Positions 37,033 to 46,122 of a stretch of DNA of 55,773 nucleotides are shown in pieces (position 1 is the stretch's first letter; each line of letters opens with the position of its first letter). The notes below the pieces were generated by a model. The model did no database searches. It saw nothing but the letters and a program-made list of their open reading frames with translations, and was not told the DNA's origin. Source of the DNA: a virus; IMG/VR virus record IMGVR_UViG_3300020152_000027, positions 1-55,773 of that record; one strand, 5' to 3'. The position numbers were made by a program, and so were the translations under genes.

Positions 37033-37716
37033 TCATTGACTCTTTTTGTCTATAGAAAGCTTGAGTAGCTGCGCAGCTTTTGCAGAGTGACGCCCCGCCG
37101 ACCCCCAGATAACATCTAGGATGGCACTTCGCTTGATATACTCCCCGCTCTTAAATTTTGTTATCCCTAAGTTATACCTGCCATTTAAATAGAAGGCGGT
37201 ACTTGATTTGGCCGGAATCCCGTCCCGGTACTGAAGCGACTCACTCCACACCCTTCCCGCAATGGCATAGTCATCTAAGGCGAGTACGATTGAATGTTTA
37301 ATCTCCCCTTCAGGGACATAAATAAGAGCCTCGTCAACTTCTGTTTTCGCTTGAACCAAGAGAGTGCCGTATTGTGTATACGTTATTCCTACCTCAATCG
37401 CTCCGGCCAGCCTGGACAAAGATTTAAGAGCCTGAAAAGCTCGCTCACCTGCTTCACTTAGAGCATTGTTTTTCGTTGGCGTGTCGTTGGCAAATTCAAT
37501 GCGGGCTATGGAGTCAATTTTTATCGTCGCTTCAACCACGCCTTGCTGTATTTTTATGGAGTCTGCGGTTGCACCCAAGAATACTCCTTTAATCGGATCA
37601 CCTTCCTTCAAATTCACCTGAACTTGATACTTGTGCGATACGTCTTGACCATAGGCACTAGCAGCCAGAACGCACAACAATATGGCAAGTAAAAAGGCGT
37701 GAGAGGTTTTCATCAT
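37033..37716 (-). CDS. Secreted cargo protein (moron)
   Basis: 227 aa from the ATG at 37716, AAAGGA upstream. A clear signal peptide (MMKTSHAFLLAILLCVLAAS, cleavage near AYGQ). A small beta domain follows (YQVQVNLKEGDPIKGVFLGA), then a helical, partly TPR-like region. It is on the opposite strand to the late genes, with its own upstream region, as expected of lysogenic conversion cargo. It should be exported to the periplasm or surface. Not recognised beyond this. Confidence 0.65.
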   Translation of the reverse strand: MMKTSHAFLLAILLCVLAASAYGQDVSHKYQVQVNLKEGDPIKGVFLGATADSIKIQQGVVEATIKIDSIARIEFANDTPTKNNALSEAGERAFQALKSLSRLAGAIEVGITYTQYGTLLVQAKTEVDEALIYVPEGEIKHSIVLALDDYAIAGRVWSESLQYRDGIPAKSSTAFYLNGRYNLGITKFKSGEYIKRSAILDVIWGSAGRHSAKAAQLLKLSIDKKSQ

Positions 37717-37741
37717 TCTATCCTTTCGTGATGAAGAATTG

Positions 37742-37855
37742 TGGTAATATGTTCGCTGTCTAGAGCGTGAGCATATCACGCATGCTAATAATTTAGAGCG
37801 ACCTTGATCGCCCCAAAGCCGGACTCGATCCGTTGACTTTGGGGCGATTGTGTTT
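37742..37855 (+). ncRNA. Small RNA candidate C
   Basis: TG-G-TAATAT (-10 at 37745-37750) is followed by a GCGTGA-GCATA-TCACGC hairpin (37765-37781) and a 12-bp perfect stem ATCGCCCCAAAG / CTTTGGGGCGAT (37807-37848) with a weakly T-rich end. The RNA runs rightward between two leftward genes, so it has no open frame of its own and would be antisense to the leader of the gene at 37716. Confidence 0.5.
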
Positions 37856-37865
37856 GTGCATGAAC

Positions 37866-38303
37866 TCAATGAGATTGGATCGCAGGACGATCCTTTACCA
37901 CCTCAACCGTTTTGTTCTTTATGTTTTTATCTTCAAGGGGGCGCATTTCGCGCATTTGAAAAGTGGCCTGTTCAGGCGGCATTAAGTGGATTGATTGGTT
38001 GAAACCAAAGCCTGCCGGCACTTGGCTAACGCGCACATAGTAAGTTTTCCCCGCTTCAACTTTGAGCAGGGTTTCTGATTGCTTTTGGCGCAGCCGTAGG
38101 CCGTATTCACCTGATGGCAGGCGAAGGGCGATAAAGCTATCTTCGGGCATTTCAAGTAATGGCTTGTCGTTTAACTTCACTTTGACTTTGCGGCTGTCAA
38201 GTTTAGACGCTTCCTCAACCCGATAGATGTAGACAGTCGCTTGATCGGTAGTCTGCGGCACATGACTTAGAGCGAATAGCAGGAACACTAAAGCGAGTCG
38301 CAT
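37866..38303 (-). CDS. Secreted DUF2846-like protein (moron)
   Basis: 145 aa, AAAGGAGAGCC before the ATG. A signal peptide (MRLALVFLLFALSHV) precedes a beta domain with TVYIYRVEE, VKVKLNDKPLLEMPEDSF, EYGLRLRQKQ and KTYYVRVSQ, matching DUF2846. These are envelope proteins of Gram-negative bacteria with unknown function. Encoded leftward next to another secreted protein inside the rightward tail module, it is a likely lysogenic conversion gene. Confidence 0.75.
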   Translation of the reverse strand: MRLALVFLLFALSHVPQTTDQATVYIYRVEEASKLDSRKVKVKLNDKPLLEMPEDSFIALRLPSGEYGLRLRQKQSETLLKVEAGKTYYVRVSQVPAGFGFNQSIHLMPPEQATFQMREMRPLEDKNIKNKTVEVVKDRPAIQSH

Positions 38304-38324
38304 ACGGCTCTCCTTTCGTTGGCG

Positions 38325-40688
38325 ATGATACTACTACTCTTCATTATTTGGTTGCTACTTTTGGTAGCTACGTTTTCGCAGTCAGCCCGATGCGGCGTCG
38401 CCAACTATACACTACGGGGCTATCTTCACGATCCTATCTCCGGCACTGCGATCTTAACCTCGCTCCTTATTTCAGCGGCCACGAGTGCTGCAACTTACGG
38501 CCTTCAAAGGCTGCTAATCAAACCTAAACCGATTAAGCAGAACCGCGCTGGCGATCACCTTCTCATTCAAGATTCCGAGTGGGGGTTATTCATACCAGAG
38601 ATATACGGCGCACGCCCCGCAGACGGGAAAGGCGGAATTAAACTAGCAGGCAATATCATTGATGCCTCTACCATTCGCGCACAAACCACCACATCAACAG
38701 TCGAGAGTGGAGGTAAGGGTGCGCCCAAGCAAACGGTGGATAAAACCTCGTATTATCAAGACTTGGACATCTCGTTTGGCCGTGGCCGCCTTCGCTTCCT
38801 CAAGTTGTGGGCGATAGGCAGCGCAGGCGCGAAGGTCATCTATGACATCACGGCAACGGGAGCGACCGGGATCATAGATGCCACATACGATCCGCCCGAC
38901 CCGCAAGACTACTTTCTCTTGGATGATCCCCGCGATCCTGATCCTACCCCGGCAGGCCGTTACGGGTTTATGCCTGTGCCGGACTTTGAGGGGATGATTG
39001 ACGCTCAGATAGTTGGCGGTGGATATGCCAACGTTCGCGTTTATGACGGAGGGGAGGATCAACTACCCGACCCGTTGTTTGAGTCAATCCACGGCGTCGG
39101 CACGGTTCCTGCCTATCGCGGGCTGGCACACGTCGTTCTCGAAAATTATGACATCACAGACGGGCATCCGACGTTCCTTGCGCTCGTAGAAAACATGGAC
39201 TGCCAGACGCTCGACGAGATCGTGGAAGCTCGCGCCCTTCGAGCGGGTCTGGAAGCAACAGACGTTGACTTCTCCGCTCTGGCGACGAAAGAGGTCAGGG
39301 GCTTTCTTATCTCACAACTCCAGCCACCGCGAACCGACATGGAATTGTTAGGCAGAGTCTACGATGCCGACTTTTACGAAGGCGCAAATGGCAAAGTCAA
39401 CGGCGTGCTGCTCGATGAAACCATAGTCGTCACGCTTGATGAAGATTATTTAGGAGCCGGAGAGACTAACGGCGGGCTGTCCGCATCGGTTCAGTTCAAA
39501 GGCCGTGATGTTGCCGATCTGCCTTTTCGTCTCGACATTTCGTGCTTCGACGTGGACAACAATTTCGAGACGGCGACGCGCCACGCTACCCGGCAGATCA
39601 CCTCAAGCCAGAAACACGAGCCGCTTGATCTGCCTCTCGCCCTGACCACTGAAGAGTTACAGAGACTAGCGAACCGTGAGTTACAGGAGAGGTGGCGGGC
39701 GGACGGTTCCTACACCTTCACAACCACACATCAATATAAACACCTGATGCCGACACAGAAGATCAAAGTGCCTTTCAAGGGAACTTTGAAAGAGATGCGG
39801 ATCAAGGAAATTCAAGGTTCCATTCCCGGCATCCGCACCTTCACTTGCATCCCCGCGAGCGGAGTAGTCCTAGATTCGGTGGGCGATGCGGTCGCCGTGA
39901 GCACCAGCCAAACTCCTGCTGTCCCGGCCAATACCGTACTGATTTTAATTGACGTGCCCCGCCTGTACTCCCCGCAAGACACTCCCGGCTTCATGTGGGC
40001 GGCTGCTCCGCGCGATCCGTTGTCGGGTGAATGGTCACGCGCTGCTCTCTACATGGAGAAAGGTTCGGGCACGCAGTTCGTTGACACGACCGACGGCGCG
40101 GCCACGATGGGGCGGGTGGTTATAAGTGCCCTCTCTGACGTTCCGGTCGGATGGGCAGAAGGTGAGTGGGATGACGACTCGACGATCACGGCTGACCTCT
40201 TCTATGGCGAACTAGAAACGTTGACGGACGCAGAAGTGCTGGATGGGGGTAATGTTTTCGTCGTCGGTAATGAAGTCGTCGGCGTAGCGACTTGGGTACG
40301 AGTGGAGGGGGAGCCTAACCGCTGGACGGGTTCACGCTTGCAACGTCGGCTCAAGGGCACGTCTTCGGCGGGACACCTACTTAATGAACGCATCGTGCTT
40401 TTAAACAATGCCGTCCGTTTTGTCAGGGTTGACGAATCGGAAAAAGACATCCCCCGAACCTATAGAGCGGCCACCCTTGCCCCATCCGCTTCACAGTCCG
40501 TAGCAGACGCCGCGCCGGTTGATTTTACTTGGACGGGGCAGACCATCACCGACCCGCAAGGCTCTTTTGCTGTCATCGAAGGCGATACGATCATCATCAA
40601 TAACGAGTTGAACTTCGATTCGGATGCGGCACGCGATCTGTCTCGAAAGAATCTAGGCGCGGCTGACGAGATTTCACAATGGCTGTAA
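38325..40688 (+). CDS. Central tail hub / tip protein (J-like)
   Basis: 787 aa from the ATG at 38325; no ribosome site is seen and the first 30 residues are very hydrophobic (MILLLFIIWLLLLVATFS), so the true start is uncertain. The body has KQNRAGDHLLIQDSEWGLFI, EIYGARPADGKGGIKLAGN and later fibronectin-like beta parts, as in the GTA/lambda J-type hubs. The short distance to the leftward cargo (38303) suggests that the inserted cassette altered the original 5-prime end. Confidence 0.7.
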   Translation: MILLLFIIWLLLLVATFSQSARCGVANYTLRGYLHDPISGTAILTSLLISAATSAATYGLQRLLIKPKPIKQNRAGDHLLIQDSEWGLFIPEIYGARPADGKGGIKLAGNIIDASTIRAQTTTSTVESGGKGAPKQTVDKTSYYQDLDISFGRGRLRFLKLWAIGSAGAKVIYDITATGATGIIDATYDPPDPQDYFLLDDPRDPDPTPAGRYGFMPVPDFEGMIDAQIVGGGYANVRVYDGGEDQLPDPLFESIHGVGTVPAYRGLAHVVLENYDITDGHPTFLALVENMDCQTLDEIVEARALRAGLEATDVDFSALATKEVRGFLISQLQPPRTDMELLGRVYDADFYEGANGKVNGVLLDETIVVTLDEDYLGAGETNGGLSASVQFKGRDVADLPFRLDISCFDVDNNFETATRHATRQITSSQKHEPLDLPLALTTEELQRLANRELQERWRADGSYTFTTTHQYKHLMPTQKIKVPFKGTLKEMRIKEIQGSIPGIRTFTCIPASGVVLDSVGDAVAVSTSQTPAVPANTVLILIDVPRLYSPQDTPGFMWAAAPRDPLSGEWSRAALYMEKGSGTQFVDTTDGAATMGRVVISALSDVPVGWAEGEWDDDSTITADLFYGELETLTDAEVLDGGNVFVVGNEVVGVATWVRVEGEPNRWTGSRLQRRLKGTSSAGHLLNERIVLLNNAVRFVRVDESEKDIPRTYRAATLAPSASQSVADAAPVDFTWTGQTITDPQGSFAVIEGDTIIINNELNFDSDAARDLSRKNLGAADEISQWL

Positions 40689-40969
40689 CACCTAAACCGC
40701 TGGGCGATGGTCAACTCCCCACCACTAAGGCGACGCTCTACCAATGCCCGGCTGATACGCGGGCAATCGTCAAACTCGTCTCGCTCGTCAACGTCTCGGC
40801 TTCCCTGCGCACGGTCAATATTTACGTCAACGTGTCGGGTACGAGTCGGAGGGTAGTGCCGAAAGATTGGCCGATAGCAGTGGGGGAGCAGGTGTTGATT
40901 GAAGACATCGGCCTGTACTTGGACGCGGGAGATTTACTTGAGGGCCGCATCGGCGGCGACTTCGATTGA
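40679..40969 (+). CDS. Small tail-tip accessory protein
   Basis: 96 aa, overlapping the hub gene by ten bases. Beta-rich (YQCPADTRAIVKLVSLVNVS, TVNIYVNVSGTSRRVVPK), resembling small virion proteins found between hub and fibres. Not recognised by family name. Confidence 0.6.
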   Translation: MAVTPKPLGDGQLPTTKATLYQCPADTRAIVKLVSLVNVSASLRTVNIYVNVSGTSRRVVPKDWPIAVGEQVLIEDIGLYLDAGDLLEGRIGGDFD

Positions 40970-41010
40970 CTTCGTAGTTTGCGGAGTGGAGTACACGGAG
41001 AGTTAAAGAT

Positions 41011-41997
41011 ATGCCGATCACCAGATTGCCAGTGCCGGTAGAGACGTTCTACCAACCGGGCGGGACGGACGTAGCCGTGGCCGACGGTGGTACGGGTGCG
41101 TCTACGGCGGCGGACGCGCGCACTAACCTCGGATTAGGGAATGTTAACAACACTTCAGACGCTAATAAGCCTATCTCTACGGCCACACAGACGGCTTTAG
41201 ACGGCAAGCAGCCGCTAGATGGAGACCTCACGACCATCGCCGCCCTGACGCCCTCCAACGACGATATTATTCAACGCAAGGCAGGGTCATGGGTCAGCCG
41301 TACTCTCGCGCAACTGAAGGCCGATCTAGCCCTGGCGTGGGGGGACATTAGCAAGGCCGGATCATCACTTGCCGACCTCGCCACCCGTTCCGCCTCAGAC
41401 CTCAATAGCGGCACGCTTCCGGCTGGCCGGATGCCCGCCCTGACCGGCGACGTGACTTCCGTAGCCGGGGGCGTGGCTACCACACTTGCGAACTCCGGCG
41501 CGGCAGCCGGGACATATACCGGGCTGCTCGCAATCACGGTTGACGCCAAAGGGCGTATTACCTCTATTTCGGCATCTCCTGACCCGGAAGGGGCGCACGT
41601 CACGAACAGCACCGATACGCCCATCCCCGACACGACGCGCACGGTGCTCAACTGGAACACGGAAACAAAGGACGTGGGCGGGGTGCATAGCACAGCCTCA
41701 AACACCTCACGCCTGACTGCTCCGGTCTCAGGCTGGTACACGATCTTCTGTGCCGTGGTTTTCTACCCGAACTCTGCCGGGATCAGGCAGGTCACGATCA
41801 AGTTGAACGGCACAACCGATCTGCCAACGGAGTCAATCATCAGCAATTCAGCAACGCTGGGCACTTACGTCAGCGCGGGCACGCTCTACTACTTGAGCGC
41901 GGGGCATTATGTGGAGGCGGACGTTAAACAGACGAGCGGTGCGCCGCTCAGTATTTACGCCCCTTCAAGTTCTTTCTCAATGGTGCGAAACAGGTAA
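41011..41997 (+). CDS. Tail fibre with C1q-like tip
   Basis: 328 aa. Collar-type repeats near the start (VADGGTGASTAADARTNLGL, NTSDANKPIS) match tail-fibre T4 gp37-type linkers. The C-terminal 110 residues (GWYTIFCAVVFYPNSAGIRQ, YYLSAGHYVEADVKQ) look like a C1q/TNF jelly roll, a common receptor-binding tip. It would bind the host surface. Confidence 0.75.
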   Translation: MPITRLPVPVETFYQPGGTDVAVADGGTGASTAADARTNLGLGNVNNTSDANKPISTATQTALDGKQPLDGDLTTIAALTPSNDDIIQRKAGSWVSRTLAQLKADLALAWGDISKAGSSLADLATRSASDLNSGTLPAGRMPALTGDVTSVAGGVATTLANSGAAAGTYTGLLAITVDAKGRITSISASPDPEGAHVTNSTDTPIPDTTRTVLNWNTETKDVGGVHSTASNTSRLTAPVSGWYTIFCAVVFYPNSAGIRQVTIKLNGTTDLPTESIISNSATLGTYVSAGTLYYLSAGHYVEADVKQTSGAPLSIYAPSSSFSMVRNR

Positions 41998-42003
41998 ATA
42001 AAG

Positions 42004-43866
42004 ATGGCTACAATCACGATTGCAAGCAGCACGGTAGAACCGGCATGGCATGGCGGAACGCCGCCGCGGTTACGAATCTTTGCAAACATCCCCTTTATGA
42101 CCGCGGACGGCTCGCCCGTCCAACAAGGCAGCCCATCGTCCGGCCTTGCATACCTTGATGCTGCGTGCACGCTCGACGAGGAGGGGCGGGTCGTCGTGCC
42201 GGAGATCGAGCTACCGTCTACCACGGATTCTACTGCTCCGAATGCACGTCCATACACCGCCTATCTCTACAGTCTAGGTGCAGATCAGAGCGGGCAGTAT
42301 TCAGAGTTCGCCACTTTCGGCGCGGGCTTCGCGCTGGATCATACCGATCTGACTCAGACGTGGGAAGACATCCGGGCGTTCAATGACGGTACGCTCCCGA
42401 TGAACGCGACCGACTACAGCATGTCCGGCGATCTGGATATAGGCGGTGGCCTAGACGTAGGCGGATCGGGCACGTTCGGAGGGGCATTGACCGCCGCCAG
42501 CCTCCACATCACCGGCGGGGCGCAGATAGACGGTGCGATTACCTCCAATGACACCCTTCTGGTAAACGACGACGCCCAGATTAACGGGATCGTGACCGCG
42601 CAAGCCTTCGTCGGCAACGGAGCGGGGATCACAGGATTAACCGGAGCTACCGGGGGAGTCGCCAACACCGGCTCTACTACCATCGGTGCTGACACGAATG
42701 CGGACGGGATCGGCGTCATTGACTTCCAGATCGGCCTCGCAACCAAAGCCAGACTGAACAACGACGGTACGTTCGAGGCCATCGGCGGGCTGAACGTGTC
42801 GGGCGGGGCGATGGCCTTGAATGGCGCGTATGGCGCGTTCACTGCCAACAGTTCGCACTTACAGACCTTCAATCAGGTCAATACCGGGCTTGGCCTGACG
42901 TATCCGGTTTATGCCGGGTTCATCTTCGACACGCCATCAAACTCCGGCGCGCAGTTCGGGATCGTCTCGAAGGTCAACACTGGCACAAGCACGCAAATCA
43001 ACCGTCCGGCTGCGCATCAGGCGTTGTACAAGGTGGCGATCTACGGCGAGTGTGTGACGATTCCCGGCAACAACTCGGATAGCCTGTGCTATGGGGGCAA
43101 CGTCTTGGCCGAGGTCAACACAGGTCATCTAGCTTTCAGTTGGGGATTTGAAATCGATCATAACAACAGCATGATCCTCAAGCCCGATTCGTATGCCAGC
43201 CAGACGGTTGATCCCACGTTTACGGGCGCACTTCACGTCGCAACAGGGGGTATCTATCCAACGCAAGTTGGTATCCAGACCTACGCGCTCGCCGGTTCGG
43301 AGTTCAATTGGGCTATTGACATCAACCGCGCGTCCTATTCCAGATTCGGGATCGCGGTCGGTGCAACCAACATCTTCAACACGACGACGGCAGCAGGCGG
43401 GCAGGCAGCAGAGTTAGCTATCGGCCACGTCAACACGCGCACAGCCCTCCTGATCCAAGAGAACGGGGCGACGGGTGCGTTAATCAAACTGCGCAACGCA
43501 GCCAACAACGGAGACTGGGGGCGCGTCGAGCGTGACGGCACATTCCTCAGCATCACGTCGTCAGGTGGTTTCACGGTTCTCAAGGATGAAGCACCGGGAG
43601 CGACGCGAGGTTTCCAGATGACGGCCACGGACACGGCCAATCTGGTAGGCGAGGACTTGCTTTTCAATTCAATCAGGGACGGGGTACGCACCGAGAGGTT
43701 GCGTCTCTACAACAACGATCAAGCCATCGTGCTTGGAGCGGCGGTCGTGCTGGGCTGGGGTTCGGGCGCACCGGCAGCGGCCTACCCGGACGGCTCGGTG
43801 TACTTCCGTACAGGTGCTGGGGGAATGTTCTACGTTCGACAATCGGGAGTTTGGACGGCTAAGTAA
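42004..43866 (+). CDS. Second tail fibre / receptor-binding protein
   Basis: 620 aa. A beta-type N-terminal head (PRLRIFANIPFMTADGSPVQ), then a collagen/trimeric-shaft-like part with GDLDIGGGLDVGGSGTFGGA, and a long C-terminal region in which FRTGAGGMFYVRQSGVW is the end. Gly/Asn/Thr-rich shafts of this kind form trimers. The N-terminal part would attach to the baseplate. It is the last structural gene. Confidence 0.7.
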   Translation: MATITIASSTVEPAWHGGTPPRLRIFANIPFMTADGSPVQQGSPSSGLAYLDAACTLDEEGRVVVPEIELPSTTDSTAPNARPYTAYLYSLGADQSGQYSEFATFGAGFALDHTDLTQTWEDIRAFNDGTLPMNATDYSMSGDLDIGGGLDVGGSGTFGGALTAASLHITGGAQIDGAITSNDTLLVNDDAQINGIVTAQAFVGNGAGITGLTGATGGVANTGSTTIGADTNADGIGVIDFQIGLATKARLNNDGTFEAIGGLNVSGGAMALNGAYGAFTANSSHLQTFNQVNTGLGLTYPVYAGFIFDTPSNSGAQFGIVSKVNTGTSTQINRPAAHQALYKVAIYGECVTIPGNNSDSLCYGGNVLAEVNTGHLAFSWGFEIDHNNSMILKPDSYASQTVDPTFTGALHVATGGIYPTQVGIQTYALAGSEFNWAIDINRASYSRFGIAVGATNIFNTTTAAGGQAAELAIGHVNTRTALLIQENGATGALIKLRNAANNGDWGRVERDGTFLSITSSGGFTVLKDEAPGATRGFQMTATDTANLVGEDLLFNSIRDGVRTERLRLYNNDQAIVLGAAVVLGWGSGAPAAAYPDGSVYFRTGAGGMFYVRQSGVWTAK

Positions 43867-43884
43867 TTTACTAAGGAGCGGATA

Positions 43885-44289
43885 ATGTCAAAAGTTACGA
43901 GGATTAGAGAGAAGCAGAAGGTGGGACAGCTTGAATTGACGGTGCAGCAGTTGGTTAATTCCAAACAGGCGTTATCGTCGCTGGTAAGTCAGCCCCTAGT
44001 TTTTGGGACATCGTTCAAACTGGCGAAAGTGGTGAAGGCGGTCAATGAGGAGCTGCAGACCTATGACGATCTGCGGCGGAAGCTTTGCGAGAAGTACGGA
44101 ACACTGACAGAGGACGAGTCGCAATACGACATCCCGGCGAACAAGCAGAAGGAGTTTAACGCGGAGTTCGCAGAGTTGCTTGCTACGCCGATCCAATTAC
44201 CGGGGTCGCCCCTGCGTCCGGCTGAGTTCGGGCGTGTGGAGATGAGCGCGGGCGATCTGCTTGCTCTGGAATGGCTGATAGTGGAGTGA
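43885..44289 (+). CDS. Hypothetical protein, DUF1617-like
   Basis: 134 aa, AAGGAGCGGATA upstream. A helical N-terminus (LELTVQQLVNSKQALSSLVS) and FKLAKVVKAVNEELQTYDDL recall DUF1617 proteins of phages. Lies at the end of the late region and before the convergent operon. Function unknown. Confidence 0.55.
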   Translation: MSKVTRIREKQKVGQLELTVQQLVNSKQALSSLVSQPLVFGTSFKLAKVVKAVNEELQTYDDLRRKLCEKYGTLTEDESQYDIPANKQKEFNAEFAELLATPIQLPGSPLRPAEFGRVEMSAGDLLALEWLIVE

Positions 44290-44322
44290 GGGAAGATGTG
44301 TTCAGATGAAGGTGAGGGGTGG

Positions 44323-44359
44323 GAAGTAGTGCGTTAGCCGAGAGGTTTAAGACTACTTC
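44323..44359. terminator. Hairpin between convergent genes
   Basis: GAAGTAGT (44323) and ACTACTTC (44352) form an 8-bp perfect stem between the end of the rightward late genes and the stop of the leftward gene at 44353. No T-run, so only a possible bidirectional terminator. Confidence 0.4.
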
Positions 44360-44595
44360 ACCCGATCAACCTTCAAAGCATCTTTTAGCGGTGCTATCTC
44401 ATAAGCGGAACACTCTTCTGCATGATTATCAGGATTGACCGTTCCCATCCAACATCTACAGACTGCCTTTTGAGACTCTTCATAGGCTTGAACTACAAGA
44501 GCGGTAATCATGCGGACTATGTATTCCCGTTCAGTAGGGACATTTAAACAATCTGCCAGAAATGCCGCTTTTGCTTCAACCTCTTCCCTAGTCAT
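44353..44595 (-). CDS. Small hypothetical protein with Cys/His site
   Basis: 80 aa, AGGAGAGAG before the ATG. A helical N-terminal half and a CRCWMGTVNPDNHAEEC site that could bind one zinc ion. Last gene of the second leftward operon. Confidence 0.55.
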   Translation of the reverse strand: MTREEVEAKAAFLADCLNVPTEREYIVRMITALVVQAYEESQKAVCRCWMGTVNPDNHAEECSAYEIAPLKDALKVDRVK

Positions 44596-44691
44596 TCTCT
44601 CTCCTAATCATATGCTAATCCTCTCCCCTCTCTACTATGAAGCAACCCCGGCATCATCCCAGATCGCCGGGGCGCGGCTCTAGTGAAGAGA

Positions 44692-45033
44692 TTAAGTGGA
44701 GGTTAAGATTTGCTGACGCCTCAGAGTTTTCTTGCCGCCCGCCTGTTGGCAATAGCTGTAAGCGCGGTTGTAACTTATACCCAGCATCTCTGCGACCCTT
44801 GTTATCTTGCCGCCCGCTATTACAAGTTCCAACACATGCCGCTTAGTGTGCTCAGATTCGTCGCATAAATTTAAGGTGGCATGGCAATACTGACACTTCC
44901 ACGAGTTGTCAAACGCCACGACGGGCGACAGCAGGACGCTACGCACCTGCCTTAATGCGTTAATGGCTTCATCAACAGCATCGCGGCGACGCTCCAGATC
45001 GTTTAAAACTGCCTCGTAGTCAGCACGCTTCAT
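44692..45033 (-). CDS. HTH protein with coiled coil and zinc site
   Basis: 113 aa, AAGGAGAGGC upstream. Residues 1-40 are a coiled coil (ERRRDAVDEAINALRQVRS). CQYCHATLNLCDESEH gives a zinc knuckle at about 47-65. A helix-turn-helix follows (GGKITRVAEMLGISYNRAYS). It may regulate this operon or the neighbouring ParA cassette. Confidence 0.6.
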   Translation of the reverse strand: MKRADYEAVLNDLERRRDAVDEAINALRQVRSVLLSPVVAFDNSWKCQYCHATLNLCDESEHTKRHVLELVIAGGKITRVAEMLGISYNRAYSYCQQAGGKKTLRRQQILTST

Positions 45034-45054
45034 GGTTGCGTCTGTGCCTCTCCT

Positions 45055-45255
45055 TTATAGTGTGGCGGGCGGCGGGGGAGATTCGATTTCCTTGACCATT
45101 GCCTGACAACATTCTCGAAAGGGACTAAACCCGCCGTCCTCATAAGTGAGTGCAACGGTTACGCCGCCTTGCGGTTTCCAGCCCAACGATATGTAGCGAC
45201 GACCCTCTTGTGTCAACTCATATACCGTGTCTGCTTTAAGTATCTCGTATTCCAC
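45055..45255 (-). CDS. Small hypothetical protein
   Basis: 66 aa from the GTG at 45255, AAAGGAG eight bases upstream; a GTG at 45264 lies on top of that site. Small beta protein (YEILKADTVYELTQEGRRYI, GVTVALTYEDGG) ending in a Pro run. Not recognised. Confidence 0.5.
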   Translation of the reverse strand: MEYEILKADTVYELTQEGRRYISLGWKPQGGVTVALTYEDGGFSPFRECCQAMVKEIESPPPPATL

Positions 45256-45294
45256 TTTTCCCACTCCTTTCTAAATCAGCCCACTCCCAGAAAC

Positions 45295-45717
45295 TTAAGA
45301 TTCAGGGGATGAGGTAGCACCCGCTTCCCCATCGGAATCTCCGCTGCTTACTTCCTTCGCGTTAGGTGCTGCTTGCAAGCCCAAGAAGAAGCCGCAGCCC
45401 GCAATCATGCAAACCATCCAGACTAAATCAAACCATCCGCCGCGCTGGCGGTAGACACCAAAAGCCAGCGTCGCGGACACTCCACACAGAATGATAGAAG
45501 GCCAGAATCCGACCTCGGAAGCGCGCACTTTTCCAGCCCCGCGCGATACCTTCAAGGAAGTCTCGCCGCGCCACAACACAGACCATGCACAAAAGGCCAA
45601 GACGTAGAAAATCTTAAAGCGGTCGGAGATGCTCTGCGGCTTTAATTGAAAGCCGTGCGTCTCCCCTTCTTCCAGCGGTCGCCATTCAGATGCCTTCACG
45701 TTCAACTCCTTCCCCAT
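45295..45717 (-). CDS. Three-pass membrane protein
   Basis: 140 aa from the ATG at 45717. Three hydrophobic segments (about residues 40-55, 75-95 and 102-120: WPSIILCGVSATLAFGVY, FDLVWMVCMIAGCGFFLG) follow an N-terminal cytoplasmic part; the tail is acidic and Ser-rich. May act in exclusion or plasmid-state maintenance; no family is recognised. Confidence 0.55.
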   Translation of the reverse strand: MGKELNVKASEWRPLEEGETHGFQLKPQSISDRFKIFYVLAFCAWSVLWRGETSLKVSRGAGKVRASEVGFWPSIILCGVSATLAFGVYRQRGGWFDLVWMVCMIAGCGFFLGLQAAPNAKEVSSGDSDGEAGATSSPES

Positions 45718-45750
45718 CGTCTGTTTCAATAGCGGGGCGGGCGGACGAAC

Positions 45751-46059
45751 TCAGGCGGCGCGCGACTCTTCTATCTCTTCCTCTTCAACGTCGCACCACT
45801 CTCCATCTTCAAACCTTTCGACGCCGCCCATGTTCGCGTAGTCCGGCTTGATTTTGTTCTCAAACTGGAAGAGGTCATAGTTAGCGAGCACGTCGGCAAC
45901 GATAGCGGCGGTTTCCATGTTCGGAACCGGCACATAGAACGGTGGAATATCCGCGCCAACTTGCGGCATCCACCAGACTCTAAGCGCACCCTCTGTAGCC
46001 TCGTCGCGGGCTTCATCGGGCGGCGTTGTTAGATACTCTTCAAGACCTTTAATAGACAT
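45751..46059 (-). CDS. Acidic hypothetical protein
   Basis: 102 aa from the ATG at 46059, AAAAAGGAGTCG upstream. Starts helical (SIKGLEEYLTTPPDEARDEA), has an aromatic-rich middle (VWWMPQVGADIPPFYVPVP) and a very acidic tail (DVEEEEIEESRAA). Not recognised. Confidence 0.55.
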   Translation of the reverse strand: MSIKGLEEYLTTPPDEARDEATEGALRVWWMPQVGADIPPFYVPVPNMETAAIVADVLANYDLFQFENKIKPDYANMGGVERFEDGEWCDVEEEEIEESRAA

Positions 46060-46122
46060 TTTCGACTCCTTTTTCGCCGCGCCTACCGCTGGGGAGAGGG
46101 CGGACAGACTCAAGACGTGCAA

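Noticed and set aside
44331-44370. GCCGAGAGGTTTAAG, reminiscent of a tRNA D-arm of Leu/Ser type
   Set aside because: No acceptor stem, anticodon arm or T-loop could be built around it. No tRNA gene was found in the window.
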